From CAWEBF01 sp963807235 (lineage in GTDB: Bacteria; Acidobacteriota; Vicinamibacteria; Vicinamibacterales; UBA2999), in contig CAWEBF010000016.1 of assembly GCA_963807235.1 (NCBI GenBank), positions 124,001-188,000 on the forward strand: a DNA stretch of 64,000 nt, given 5' to 3'. Positions 1 to 8,331 of this stretch are shown here, piece by piece; position 1 is the first letter of the stretch, and every line of letters begins with the position of its first letter. The position numbers and the translations under genes were made by a program. The notes beneath the pieces are model-generated. The model was not told the origin of the DNA. It did no database searches and worked only from the letters and a program-made list of their open reading frames with translations.

Positions 1-492
1 GAATGGGGCAGTCCGGCCTTCCACGTGCCGCACCGGGTCAACGTCACGTTCAACAACCAGATCGTGCGGAACCTGCTCGCGCAGATCAACTTCAACACTA
101 CCAGCGGCAATCCTTACACGATCCGCACCGGCTTCGACGAGAACGGCGATTTGATCTATAACGACCGTCCCGACGGCATCGGCCGCAACACCGTGCGCGG
201 CCAGCAGCAGTGGAACCTCAACATGGCGACCGGCTACACGATCACGTTCGGCCGCCAGACGACGCTGCCTCCGGGGATTGGCGTGATCGGCGGCGGCGGT
301 GGTCCGCAGGTTGTTACCGTCAATAACAGCGGCGCACGTTTCAGGCTGCAGTTCGTGGTGCAGGTCCAGAACGTGACCAACAACGCGAACTACACCGGCT
401 ACAGTGGCGTGCTCACGTCGCCGTTCTTCGGACAGCCGACTGCCGTGCTCGGCACCCGCAAAGTGGACATGGGAGTGAATTTGAGCTTCTGA
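1..492 (+). CDS. TonB-dependent receptor, C-terminal end (partial)
   Basis: The reading frame is open from base 1 and ends at TGA 490-492, so only the last ~163 residues are present. The segment reads as the end of an outer-membrane beta-barrel: alternating polar/hydrophobic strands, a glycine-rich loop near residue 95, and a final strand KVDMGVNLSF ending in Phe, the usual BAM-recognised terminus. The stretch around VPHRVNVTF and the NPYTIRTGFDENGDLIYNDRPDG-like segment resemble the C-terminal barrel of Acidobacterial carboxypeptidase-regulatory/Oar-type receptors. Those are ~1000-1200 residues long and import large substrates using TonB energy. The substrate cannot be inferred. The next gene is convergent and ends 18 bp away. 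Confidence 0.8.
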   Translation, partial: EWGSPAFHVPHRVNVTFNNQIVRNLLAQINFNTTSGNPYTIRTGFDENGDLIYNDRPDGIGRNTVRGQQQWNLNMATGYTITFGRQTTLPPGIGVIGGGGGPQVVTVNNSGARFRLQFVVQVQNVTNNANYTGYSGVLTSPFFGQPTAVLGTRKVDMGVNLSF

Positions 493-510
493 GTCGGTAG
501 AGCCCGCCGG

Positions 511-2550
511 TTATTGCGGCAAGGCGAACGCGATGTACGCGCCGGGCAACGCCGGTCCTGCGGCGCGTGCCGCGCCGGCGTTGTTGAACGAGGCGGGGAA
601 CGTGGCGTTCGGCTGCGCCACCGGCAGCACGACGAACTGCCGTCCGTTCACCTGATACGTGGCCGGCATCCCCTCGGCACCGTTGGGCAGACTGTGCGCC
701 CAGAGCTCCTTGCCGCTGTCGCGGTCATAGGCATGCACCCTGCGCTCGGGACCGGTGGCGAGGAAGATCAGCCCGCCGGCCGTCACAAGCGGTGCGTTCC
801 GCGGAAACTGCACCCCGGTGTTGTTCGGGATGTTGTACTCGGGTGGCGCCTCCTGCACGCCCGTTGGAATCCGCCACACGATATCCCCGCTGTTGAGGTC
901 GTACTTCACCATCTCCGACCACGGCGGCGCCGAGGCGGTCATCGATCCGCCCGCGAAGTTGATGTTCATGAAGCTCACCGGCGATGTGAACTGGACCTGT
1001 CCGCCCTTGGCCGCGTCCACGAGGTCTTTGGCCTTCGCCATCAACTCCGCCTTCTGCTCGGGCGTGACGATCGTGTTGCCGCCGCCCCGGCCGCCGCCTC
1101 CACCGCCCCCTCCGCCGCCGCGGCCGGCTCCCGGCAGCGAGATCCGGATCATCGTCGGCAGCGACTTGTGGACGATGTAGAACTCGCCCCGGTCGGGATC
1201 GACCGCGCTGGTACCGAAGTTCGCGCCGCCGTTGTGCCCGGGCATCTGCACCGAGCCTTCGAAGCTCGGGGGAGTGAACAGTCCCTCGTTGCGGTAGGTC
1301 CGCAGCCGTGCCCGCAGCTCGTCCTGCGCCTCCTTCGGCAGGTAGGGGTTGATGTCCTTCTCGGTGAACGACTGCCTGGCAAACGGGGCCGGCTTCGTCG
1401 GGAACGGCTGCGTGGGGGACGTCCACTCGCCCGGCACGTCACTCTGAGGAACCGGGCGTTCCTCGATCGGCCAGATCGGCTGGCCGGTCCTCCGATCGAA
1501 GACGTAGAGGAACCCCTGCTTCGTAGCCTGCGCGACGACCTGGCGCGGCTTGCCGTTCTGGCGGATCGTCAGCAGCTTGGCCGACTGCGGAATGTCCCAG
1601 TCCCAGAGGTCGTGGTGAATGAGTTGCTGATGCCAGATCCGCTTGCCGGTTCGCGCGTCGATCGCGACGAGCGAGTTGGCGAACAGGTTGTTGCCTTTGC
1701 GATCGCCCCCGTAGAAGTCGTAGCGCGGGCTGCCGAACCCGACGAATGCAATGCCGTTCTCCTCGTCGACGGTGAACTCGCTCCAGTTGTGCCCGCCACC
1801 TCCTCGCGACCAGTGGCCTTCCGGCCATGTGTCGTAGCCGAACTCCCCTTCGTGCGGAATGACATGGAAGATCCAGGCAACCTTCCCGGTCCGCACGTCG
1901 TAGGCGTGAACGTCGGAGGGCGGGCCGCCGTAGCTCGGTCCGCCGGGCAGCGGAATGATGAACAGGTTCTCGAAGATTCGACCGGGATTGCTGGTCCCGA
2001 CGGGGCCGGCCGCTTTCCGCTCCATCGCCTCGCGCAGATCGACACGGCCGTTGGTGCCGAACGAAGTGATGGGCTCACCATTCTGCGCGTTCACGGCGAT
2101 GACGTCGCCCCGCTGCAGGTAGACGAACCGGCGGTCGGATCGATCGGGACTCTCCCAGTAGTTCATCCCGCGCGCGCCGGAGGGCGCCGCGCCTTCCTTG
2201 CGCCAGATCTCCTTGCCGGTCGCCGCATCAATCGCGGCGAGCGCGCCGCCCCCCACTGGGGCGTACATCACGCCGTCGACGACGACGGGATTGAAGATGC
2301 TGTTGCCGGTGATGGGATAACTCCACGCCACCTGGAGCGTCGCCACGTTCTTCCTGTTGATCTGATCGAGCGCGGAGTATTGAGAGGAATGGCCACCGCC
2401 CGCGTAGGACTGCCAGGTCGTGTACGGCTTTGCCCCGGCACGACTGGTGCTGGCCTGCCGCGATTGCCCGGCCAGCGTCGCCAGCCACAGCGTCGCTGTC
2501 CCGGCCACGGCGATTCCCGTCAGCGAGACGATTCCAACCGCTCTGCGCAT
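511..2550 (-). CDS. PQQ-binding beta-propeller dehydrogenase (quinoprotein)
   Basis: A ~679-residue secreted quinoprotein of the glucose/alcohol dehydrogenase propeller type. I chose ATG 2550 because AGAGGG stands 6 bases upstream and translation then begins with a signal peptide (MRRAVGIVSLTGIAVAGTA); an upstream in-frame ATG at 2628 gives an implausible Cys/Arg-rich leader. Propeller repeats of the type (A/V)xDAxTGKxxW recur (AAIDAATGKEIW, VAIDARTGKRIW, YVFDRRTGQPIW, HAYDRDSGKELW). A Gly/Arg low-complexity loop lies near residue 480. No adjacent Cys-Cys pair is present, unlike methanol dehydrogenases, and no CxxCH heme motif is seen. Likely a periplasmic dehydrogenase of unknown alcohol or sugar substrate. 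A related gene is at 37848. Confidence 0.85.
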   Translation of the reverse strand: MRRAVGIVSLTGIAVAGTATLWLATLAGQSRQASTSRAGAKPYTTWQSYAGGGHSSQYSALDQINRKNVATLQVAWSYPITGNSIFNPVVVDGVMYAPVGGGALAAIDAATGKEIWRKEGAAPSGARGMNYWESPDRSDRRFVYLQRGDVIAVNAQNGEPITSFGTNGRVDLREAMERKAAGPVGTSNPGRIFENLFIIPLPGGPSYGGPPSDVHAYDVRTGKVAWIFHVIPHEGEFGYDTWPEGHWSRGGGGHNWSEFTVDEENGIAFVGFGSPRYDFYGGDRKGNNLFANSLVAIDARTGKRIWHQQLIHHDLWDWDIPQSAKLLTIRQNGKPRQVVAQATKQGFLYVFDRRTGQPIWPIEERPVPQSDVPGEWTSPTQPFPTKPAPFARQSFTEKDINPYLPKEAQDELRARLRTYRNEGLFTPPSFEGSVQMPGHNGGANFGTSAVDPDRGEFYIVHKSLPTMIRISLPGAGRGGGGGGGGGGRGGGNTIVTPEQKAELMAKAKDLVDAAKGGQVQFTSPVSFMNINFAGGSMTASAPPWSEMVKYDLNSGDIVWRIPTGVQEAPPEYNIPNNTGVQFPRNAPLVTAGGLIFLATGPERRVHAYDRDSGKELWAHSLPNGAEGMPATYQVNGRQFVVLPVAQPNATFPASFNNAGAARAAGPALPGAYIAFALPQ

Positions 2551-2645
2551 AAGATACCCTCTAGGAATTGGCGCCGCACCGGCGCGGCAGGATCTACAGC
2601 GGTAGCATGCCCCTGCCCGAGCCATCACGTTTCGCTGGAGTGGTC

Positions 2646-2996
2646 ATGATGTTCAAGCGGGACCTGTTCCGGATCGCCGTCGCCCTGTCCGCGATCGGCG
2701 CGCCGTCGACGCTTTTCGCGCAGCCCGGTGCGTTCGGCGGCGGGTATGGTCCGCCGCTGCAGGTCGTCGCGCCGCCCCGCGCGTTCACCACTTCCGACGA
2801 GCATTACAAGTACCTCCTCGGTCAGGCCAAGGGCGGAACGAAGCACACGCTTGCGTCTGTCCCGCGCTGGGATGGCCTGTGGGTGACGGCCGGCAACACC
2901 CACATGAACATGTTCATCGACCCGCCGGGTTTCACCGGCAAGGTCTGGCTCTCGGCAGGCTACACGTCGAGCACCGAGGCCGCGAAGCCGAAGTAA
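2646..2996 (+). CDS. Small secreted hypothetical protein, possibly truncated
   Basis: About 116 residues from ATG 2646 (GGAG 5 bases upstream; a second ATG follows at 2649). It begins with a signal peptide (FKRDLFRIAVALSAIGAPSTLFA). The mature part contains HYKYLLGQAKGG and PRWDGLWVTAGNTHMNMFID. This 'W-G-L-W' layout recalls the N-terminus of the longer Acidobacterial secreted proteins seen elsewhere in this window, but the protein stops after SSTEAAKPK, so it may be a truncated relative. It is divergent from the quinoprotein (95 bp between starts) and 27 bp before the kinase gene. The function is unknown. Confidence 0.5.
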   Translation: MMFKRDLFRIAVALSAIGAPSTLFAQPGAFGGGYGPPLQVVAPPRAFTTSDEHYKYLLGQAKGGTKHTLASVPRWDGLWVTAGNTHMNMFIDPPGFTGKVWLSAGYTSSTEAAKPK

Positions 2997-3023
2997 CGAC
3001 GAGCGTTTGTCATCGCGCCTTTC

Positions 3024-5678
3024 ATGCCGCTTGCTTCAGGAGTCCGCCTCGGGCCCTACCAGATCGAGTCGCCGCTCGGCGCTGGTGGCATGGGAGAAGT
3101 GTACAAGGCTCGTGATACCCGATTGAATCGCCTGGTGGCAGTGAAGATCCTGCCTGCGGCGCTGGCGGCCGACCCCACGTTCCGAGACCGGTTCGAGCGA
3201 GAGGCGAAAACGATCGCCTCCCTGACACACGCCCACATCTGCACGCTTCACGACGTCGGGAGCCACGACGGCGTCGACTACCTCGTGATGGAGTATCTCG
3301 AGGGAGAGACACTCGCCGCGCGTCTCGAGCGCGGTGCGCTCGAACCGGCCGAAGCCTATCGCATCGCCATCGAGCTCGCCGGCGCGCTCGACAGAGCGCA
3401 TCGCACCAACATCGTGCATCGCGACATCAAGCCTGGAAATGTGATGCTCACGAAGCAGGGCGCGAAGCTGCTCGATTTCGGCCTGGCCAAGCCCTCGACG
3501 GCGGTCGGCGCGGCGGCCGGACTGTCGATGCTGCCGACGACGCCTCCGGGCCTGACGGCGGAGGGAACGATTCTCGGCACGTTCCAGTACATGGCGCCGG
3601 AGCAACTCGAAGGCAGGGAAGCCGACGCGCGGACGGACATCTTCGCGTTCGGCGCCGTGCTCTACGAGATGCTGACCGGCCGGAAGGCGTTCGAAGGAAG
3701 AAGTTACGCCAGCCTGATCTCCTCCATCATGTCGTCGCAGCCCCCTCCGGTGTCTGCGCTCCAGACGCTGTCGCCCGCTGCTCTCGATCAGCTGGTGGCG
3801 CGATGTCTGGCGAAGAATCCCGACGATCGATGGCAATCGGCCCGCGACCTCGAGGGACAGCTCGCGTGGATTGCGGAGTCGGCCCCCGCCCCCGCCGCCG
3901 CGGCATCGGCCGGCCCGGCGAAGCGATCGCGGGAACGGGCCGCGTGGGTCATCGCCGGCGTTGCACTTCTGGCGCTTGTCGGGGCGTTGGCCCTGCTCTC
4001 GCGCCGGCCACCAACCGCGCCCCTCGAGGCCGGTCGGTTCATGATCTTACCTCCAGAGAAGCTGACCTTCAGCCCAGACGCGATGGCGCAATCGATCTCC
4101 CCGGACGCCCGGCAGCTGGTATTCGCAGCATCCGGCAGCGACGGAATCTCGCTGCTGTGGGTCCGCTCTTTTGACTCGCTTTCCGCGCGCCCGATTCCCG
4201 GCACGGAGGACGGGACCGGACCGTTCTGGTCGTCGGATAGCGGGTCAATCGGTTTCTTCGCGCGCGGCAAGCTGAAGAGGGTCGACGTCACTGGTGGACC
4301 GGCGCAGGAGCTTGCAGACGCGCCCCTGGCGCTCGGCGGAGCCTGGAGCCGGGACGGCGTCATCGTCTACGGGTCGAACTTCGGTACTCCGCTTCTTCGG
4401 CTGCCCGAAGCAGGCGGCACTTCCACGCCGCTGACCACCCTCGATTCTTCGCGCCAGGAAGGGCTACACGCTTTCCCCTTCTTCCTGCCAGACGGCCGAC
4501 ACTTTCTGTTCACGGCAGCCTCCGGTCCGAACGCTCAAGGCATATTCGTGGGCTCTCTGGATTCGGCGGAAGTGAAGTTGGTGCTCCGCGGAGTGAGTGC
4601 AGCGGTGTATTCGCCACCTGGCTTCGTGTTGTTCCTGCGCGGATCGACCCTGATGGCGCAGCCCTTCGATGCGACGACGCTCGAGACCAGTGATGATGCC
4701 GTTCCCATCGCCGAACGAGTCGGCGGCCCTTTCGGTGGAGGATTTGCTGTTTCCGAGACCGGCACGCTGATCCACCGAACGGCTACCGGCGGCCAGACTC
4801 AACCCGGTTGGGTGGACCGCACGGGGCAACCGATTGGTAGCGCCGCACCGCCAGGCACCTACAATGAGATCGCGCTTTCGCCCGATGACCAGCGAGTGGC
4901 GTTCAGCCGAATCGGCCCGACCGGCAACGATGTCTGGCTGCTGGATTTGCGGCGGCAGATCACCTCGCGCTTCACGTTCACACCGCCGAACAACAACGTC
5001 GCGCTGTGGTCGCCCGATGGCTTGACGGTTGCATTCGCCACGTCTCGGAACGGTGGGCTGGATATCTACCAGCGACCGGCCAACGCCAGCGGTCCCGATT
5101 CGCCCGTCGTGAAACTGAACGCGACGCCGATCGTGTTTCCGTCCGACTGGTCCTCGGACGGAAAATTTCTCGCCTACTACCGCACCGATGCCAAGACCGG
5201 GCTGGACGTGTGGGTGCTACCGGTTTCCGTCGCTGCCGAAGGGCGGACGCCGATGCCGTTCCTGCGTAGCGAGTTCAACGAAACGCAGGCGCAATTCTCG
5301 CCCGACGGCAAGTGGATGGCGTACGTGTCGGACGAAACTGGCGGCCCGCAGATCTACGTACAGTCCTTTCCGACGCTCGCCGGCAAGTGGCAGATCTCGA
5401 CCGATGGCGGCACGCAGCCCCGATGGCGCCGCGACGGCACGGAGCTGTTCTACCTCGCACCCGATCGAAAGCTGATGGTGGTCACTGTCAAGACCGGCGA
5501 TACCTTCGATCGCGAAGCGCCGCGACCGCTGTTCCAGACAGCACTCAATTTCGTCGATCTTCGGCAAACGTATGCTGTCTCCGCCGACGGCCGACGGTTT
5601 CTGCTGAACACGCCTGTCGATACCGCATCTTCGCCGATGACGCTCGTGCTCAACTGGCCGGCGTTGTTGAAGAAATGA
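3024..5678 (+). CDS. Ser/Thr protein kinase with C-terminal PD40/TolB-like propeller
   Basis: An 884-residue membrane-anchored Hanks-type kinase. The kinase domain occupies residues ~11-270: glycine loop GAGGMG (19-24), catalytic-cleft Lys41 in VAVKIL, HRDIKPGN with Asp134, and DFG Asp151. A proline/alanine-rich linker leads to a single transmembrane helix at ~306-326. The rest (~330-884) is a six-bladed WD40-like PD40/TolB propeller with repeated 'SPDG/SRDG' turns, probably outside the cytoplasm as a sensor. This kinase-TM-propeller layout is very common in Acidobacteriota. Targets are unknown. The gene ends 31 bp before the cupin gene and may be co-transcribed with it. All kinase residues needed for activity are present. 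Confidence 0.93.
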   Translation: MPLASGVRLGPYQIESPLGAGGMGEVYKARDTRLNRLVAVKILPAALAADPTFRDRFEREAKTIASLTHAHICTLHDVGSHDGVDYLVMEYLEGETLAARLERGALEPAEAYRIAIELAGALDRAHRTNIVHRDIKPGNVMLTKQGAKLLDFGLAKPSTAVGAAAGLSMLPTTPPGLTAEGTILGTFQYMAPEQLEGREADARTDIFAFGAVLYEMLTGRKAFEGRSYASLISSIMSSQPPPVSALQTLSPAALDQLVARCLAKNPDDRWQSARDLEGQLAWIAESAPAPAAAASAGPAKRSRERAAWVIAGVALLALVGALALLSRRPPTAPLEAGRFMILPPEKLTFSPDAMAQSISPDARQLVFAASGSDGISLLWVRSFDSLSARPIPGTEDGTGPFWSSDSGSIGFFARGKLKRVDVTGGPAQELADAPLALGGAWSRDGVIVYGSNFGTPLLRLPEAGGTSTPLTTLDSSRQEGLHAFPFFLPDGRHFLFTAASGPNAQGIFVGSLDSAEVKLVLRGVSAAVYSPPGFVLFLRGSTLMAQPFDATTLETSDDAVPIAERVGGPFGGGFAVSETGTLIHRTATGGQTQPGWVDRTGQPIGSAAPPGTYNEIALSPDDQRVAFSRIGPTGNDVWLLDLRRQITSRFTFTPPNNNVALWSPDGLTVAFATSRNGGLDIYQRPANASGPDSPVVKLNATPIVFPSDWSSDGKFLAYYRTDAKTGLDVWVLPVSVAAEGRTPMPFLRSEFNETQAQFSPDGKWMAYVSDETGGPQIYVQSFPTLAGKWQISTDGGTQPRWRRDGTELFYLAPDRKLMVVTVKTGDTFDREAPRPLFQTALNFVDLRQTYAVSADGRRFLLNTPVDTASSPMTLVLNWPALLKK

Positions 5679-5709
5679 GGGGCGGCTGGACGAACGACAG
5701 GAGCGCGCG

Positions 5710-6108
5710 ATGCGGAATCTGACAATCGGGTTGGTGGTCGGTGTGGCCCTTGGAGCGATCTCGGCGACTCTCGTCGCGCAGCGGCGCGCCGAAACCTACC
5801 CCGACGCGGTGACGGCGGACCCGCGGCACTACAGGGTGGCGTTCGAAAACGACGTCGCGCGCTTCATCCGGGCAACCTACGGGCCCGGCGAAAAGTCGGT
5901 GATGCACCGGCACCTTCCGGGCTGCACCATTTTCCTGACCGATCAGACGATGAACTTCACCGTTCCCGATGGCTCCACCGAGCCCGCGTCGGTCGAGGCC
6001 GGGGCGCTCGGCTGCGGCGACGGCAACGTGCACCAGCCCGAGAACGCCGAGGGACCGGCGGAGTTCATCATGGTCGAGTTCAAGGACCGGGCGACGTTCC
6101 GCAAGTAA
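5710..6108 (+). CDS. Membrane-anchored or secreted cupin-like protein
   Basis: 132 residues starting at ATG 5710, preceded by GGAGCG. An N-terminal hydrophobic segment (LTIGLVVGVALGAISATLVA) acts as signal or anchor. The body contains cupin-style elements: PGEKSVMHRHLPGCTIFL in the first motif and NVHQPENAEGPAEFIMVEFK in the second, where His residues could bind a metal. Such small cupins are often annotated only by fold, and no substrate can be deduced. It follows the kinase gene on the same strand by 31 bp, and the next gene is convergent, 12 bp away. Confidence 0.7.
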   Translation: MRNLTIGLVVGVALGAISATLVAQRRAETYPDAVTADPRHYRVAFENDVARFIRATYGPGEKSVMHRHLPGCTIFLTDQTMNFTVPDGSTEPASVEAGALGCGDGNVHQPENAEGPAEFIMVEFKDRATFRK

Positions 6109-6120
6109 TCGCGCGCCTGC

Positions 6121-6960
6121 TCACTGAATCGTGTAGAACGCGGCCTCGCCACGCGTCGCGATCCTCTGATCGAACAACTGGACGAGCAGGTCGCGTCTCA
6201 CGAAGAGCGCGTCGAGCTCTTGCTTGGTCAGCGTCTTTCCCGCGGCAGCGGCCAACGCCTGCCGATCCAGGCCGCGCAGCTTCTCGAGCAGTGGGCGCTC
6301 GATCCGGTTCAGCGCGTTCGGCAGCATGAGTTCCTTCCCGAGCCGGAAGGCACGCGTGTGATCCACCATCCACATCCGCTCGTCGGTCGTCCACACGATG
6401 TTGCCCGCGTTGCGATCCCGGTTCTGAATCAGCTCGTCGAACACTTTCATGCGGCTGTAGTATTCGTCGGTCCGCCGCTGATTCGTCGTGGTGATCTTCT
6501 TCTTTCGCCGGTCCCCTTCGTCCATCACGCCGTCGAGCCACCACGTCATCGCCGCCGGCTTGCCGCCGACGGGACGATCCACCGACATCGGCACGTTGTC
6601 GAGACCCAGCTGCACCGCCAGCCGATACGCGGCGATGTTGTAACGGTAGGTGTCCCTGAAATCCACCTCGGTGTGTTTCGGCGTGACCTCGAATAGCGCC
6701 TTATAGATGTCCACGTCCTGAATCTGGGCATCGTGGGTGATCCGGCCATCCGACAGCGTGACGCGCTGGGCCTTGGTCACGCCCTTGGACATCTGTCCCT
6801 TCTTCACGACCTTCGCGTTGAGGAGAAAGTGTTCCATCTCCGCCGGACTTAGTACGACACTGTCAGACGTGGTCGTGGTCGTGGTCTGTGCGGCACGCGG
6901 CCACGGCGCGGCAACGAGCACGACCAGTGCGATCAGTAAGCCACGATGGGTTGTTCTCAT
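6121..6960 (-). CDS. Secreted protein with kinase-like (HipA/Fam20/PI3K-type) catalytic signature
   Basis: 279 residues from ATG 6960, chosen because GGAGAGAGGG lies just upstream and a signal peptide (MRTTHRGLLIALVVLVAAPWP) follows. Near the C-terminus is FDELIQNRDRNAGNIVW followed about 10 residues later by MVDHTRAF. The pairing N-x-D-R-N-x-G-N ... D-H-T resembles the catalytic-loop/metal-binding pair of atypical kinases (HipA, Fam20C, PI3K-like), where D-R-x-x-x-N and a DFG-like Asp bind ATP-metal. If that reading is right, this is an exported kinase. The fold assignment is inference from motifs only. The gene stands alone, convergent with the cupin gene and divergent from 7118. Confidence 0.6.
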   Translation of the reverse strand: MRTTHRGLLIALVVLVAAPWPRAAQTTTTTTSDSVVLSPAEMEHFLLNAKVVKKGQMSKGVTKAQRVTLSDGRITHDAQIQDVDIYKALFEVTPKHTEVDFRDTYRYNIAAYRLAVQLGLDNVPMSVDRPVGGKPAAMTWWLDGVMDEGDRRKKKITTTNQRRTDEYYSRMKVFDELIQNRDRNAGNIVWTTDERMWMVDHTRAFRLGKELMLPNALNRIERPLLEKLRGLDRQALAAAAGKTLTKQELDALFVRRDLLVQLFDQRIATRGEAAFYTIQ

Positions 6961-7117
6961 AAGCCCTCTCTCCGCCCGCAAGCTAGCACGTCTGTAGGGA
7001 ACGGTGTCAATTAATCGGGGCCAGCATGTCCGGAGAGGGCGCGCCGATCTGGTCCGGGTCCGCTCGGCGCGCCCGCTTTCCATCTGCTACGATCCGTCGC
7101 GTAACGGGAGGACTGCG

Positions 7118-7528
7118 ATGTCACGGAATCTCTTCGCGGCTGCGCTCGTCGTGAGTGCCGGACTGGTCGTCGCTGGCGTGCCTCTGCTCGCGCACCACTC
7201 CGAGGCGGCAGAGTACGACGCAACCAAACCTGTGAGAGTGACCGGTGTGGTGAAGAAGGTCGAGTGGACCAATCCTCACATCTGGTTCTACGTCGAGGGC
7301 AAGGACGAAGTCTCCGGCCTCTCGGCGGTGTGGGGCTTCTCCGGCGCCGCACCCAACGGGCTCAGGCGGAGGGGTATTACCAGGGAGTCGCTGAAAGTCG
7401 GCGACACGCTGAAAGTGCAGGGCATCCGTGCCAAAGACGGATCGCCAAACGCCGCCAGCCGGGGCGTGACGTTTGCCGACGGCCGTCAGGTGTTTACAGC
7501 TTCGGCCGAGACACCGGTCCCTCGATAG
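7118..7528 (+). CDS. DUF6152-type secreted protein
   Basis: 136 residues. ATG 7118 is preceded by GGGAGGA and starts a signal peptide ending at ...PLLAHHSEAAEYDA. The mature protein begins with the AHHS motif and continues with VRVTGVVKKVEWTNPHIW, the hallmark of the DUF6152 family of small periplasmic OB-like beta proteins common in Acidobacteriota and Proteobacteria. The TNPHIWFYVE segment and a late KDG motif are visible. Function is unknown; relatives are often beside quinoproteins or 'G-K-P-D' secreted proteins, as here. The next gene starts 21 bp downstream, so they are probably one transcript. Confidence 0.75.
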   Translation: MSRNLFAAALVVSAGLVVAGVPLLAHHSEAAEYDATKPVRVTGVVKKVEWTNPHIWFYVEGKDEVSGLSAVWGFSGAAPNGLRRRGITRESLKVGDTLKVQGIRAKDGSPNAASRGVTFADGRQVFTASAETPVPR

Positions 7529-7549
7529 CCGATTGAAAGAGAGCTCGAC

Positions 7550-8324
7550 ATGAAGACACTCCTGAGCGTGACGGCCCTCGTGGTCCTGACATCGTGGCTC
7601 GCCGGTGCCCAGACGACCAAACCGGCGCCGCGGCTATCCAACGGCAAACCGGACTTCACGGGAGTCTGGGACCACCCTCGCGTGGGTGACATCACGGCGA
7701 ACGTCAAGGGGGGCTGCGCGGGGGGAAGCCAGGGCTGCTCGAACGTCGTGTCCGGGGAGCTCCTGTTCACGCCCGCGGGAAAAGCGGAATGGGACAAGAA
7801 CAACAAGCCGACGACGTACGACTACGGGTCGCACTGTCAGCCGTGGGGATTCGTGCGCGCCTACAACACGCCCTACCCGCATGCGTACGTCCATCACCCC
7901 GATCGCCTGGTCATTCTCTGGGAGCAGGACAACCGGTACCACATGGTGCCGACCGATGGACGCGACCTTCCGAAGGATCTCGAGCCCACGTGGATGGGCA
8001 CATCGGCCGGGCGATGGGAGGGCGACACGCTCGTCATCACGACCGGCGGGTTCAACGGGCGAACCTGGCTCGACACCGCCCAGCATCCGCACAGCGACGC
8101 GCTGAGGCTGACGATCCGGATGACGCGTCCCGACTTCGACCACCTGACGTGGGACGTCACGATGGAGGATCCCGAAGTACTACGAGAAACCGATCAGGAA
8201 CACGCGGACCTTCGTCCTCATGGAGAAGGGAACGGAGCTGTTCGAGTATTCGTGCTCCGAGAACAACCGCTGTGAGAACGGCAACTGTGTCGCGGCCGAC
8301 GTTCAGAAGACGAACGTGAAGTGA
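7550..8324 (+). CDS. Secreted 'GKPDFTGVW' family protein, frameshifted near the end
   Basis: Signal peptide MKTLLSVTALVVLTSWLAGA, then NGKPDFTGVWDHPR, SAGRWEGDTLVITTGGFN and a Trp-rich core. As written, the frame closes at 8275, but the family ending (EDPKYYEKP...TELFEYSCSENNRC) is found in another frame from about 8172 to TGA 8322-8324. One extra C in the CCC at 8171-8173 explains the switch. Corrected, the protein has ~257 residues. It belongs to the same loose family as genes at 12510, 43036 and 51490; their shared R-W-E-G-D-x-L-x-x and late Cys/Glu motif suggest one fold. No catalytic role is known to me. Confidence 0.72.
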
Positions 8325-8331
8325 TGCTGCC

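Noticed and set aside
511..2550. Idea that the quinoproteins are XoxF/MxaF methanol dehydrogenases
   Set aside because: Neither has the adjacent Cys-Cys pair or the usual length near 600 residues, so a methanol-oxidising role is not supported, although C1 cofactor genes are present.
514..2649. A 711-codon frame opposite the first quinoprotein
   Set aside because: Arg/Ala/Gly-rich with no motifs; the minus-strand frame has a full propeller and a signal peptide.
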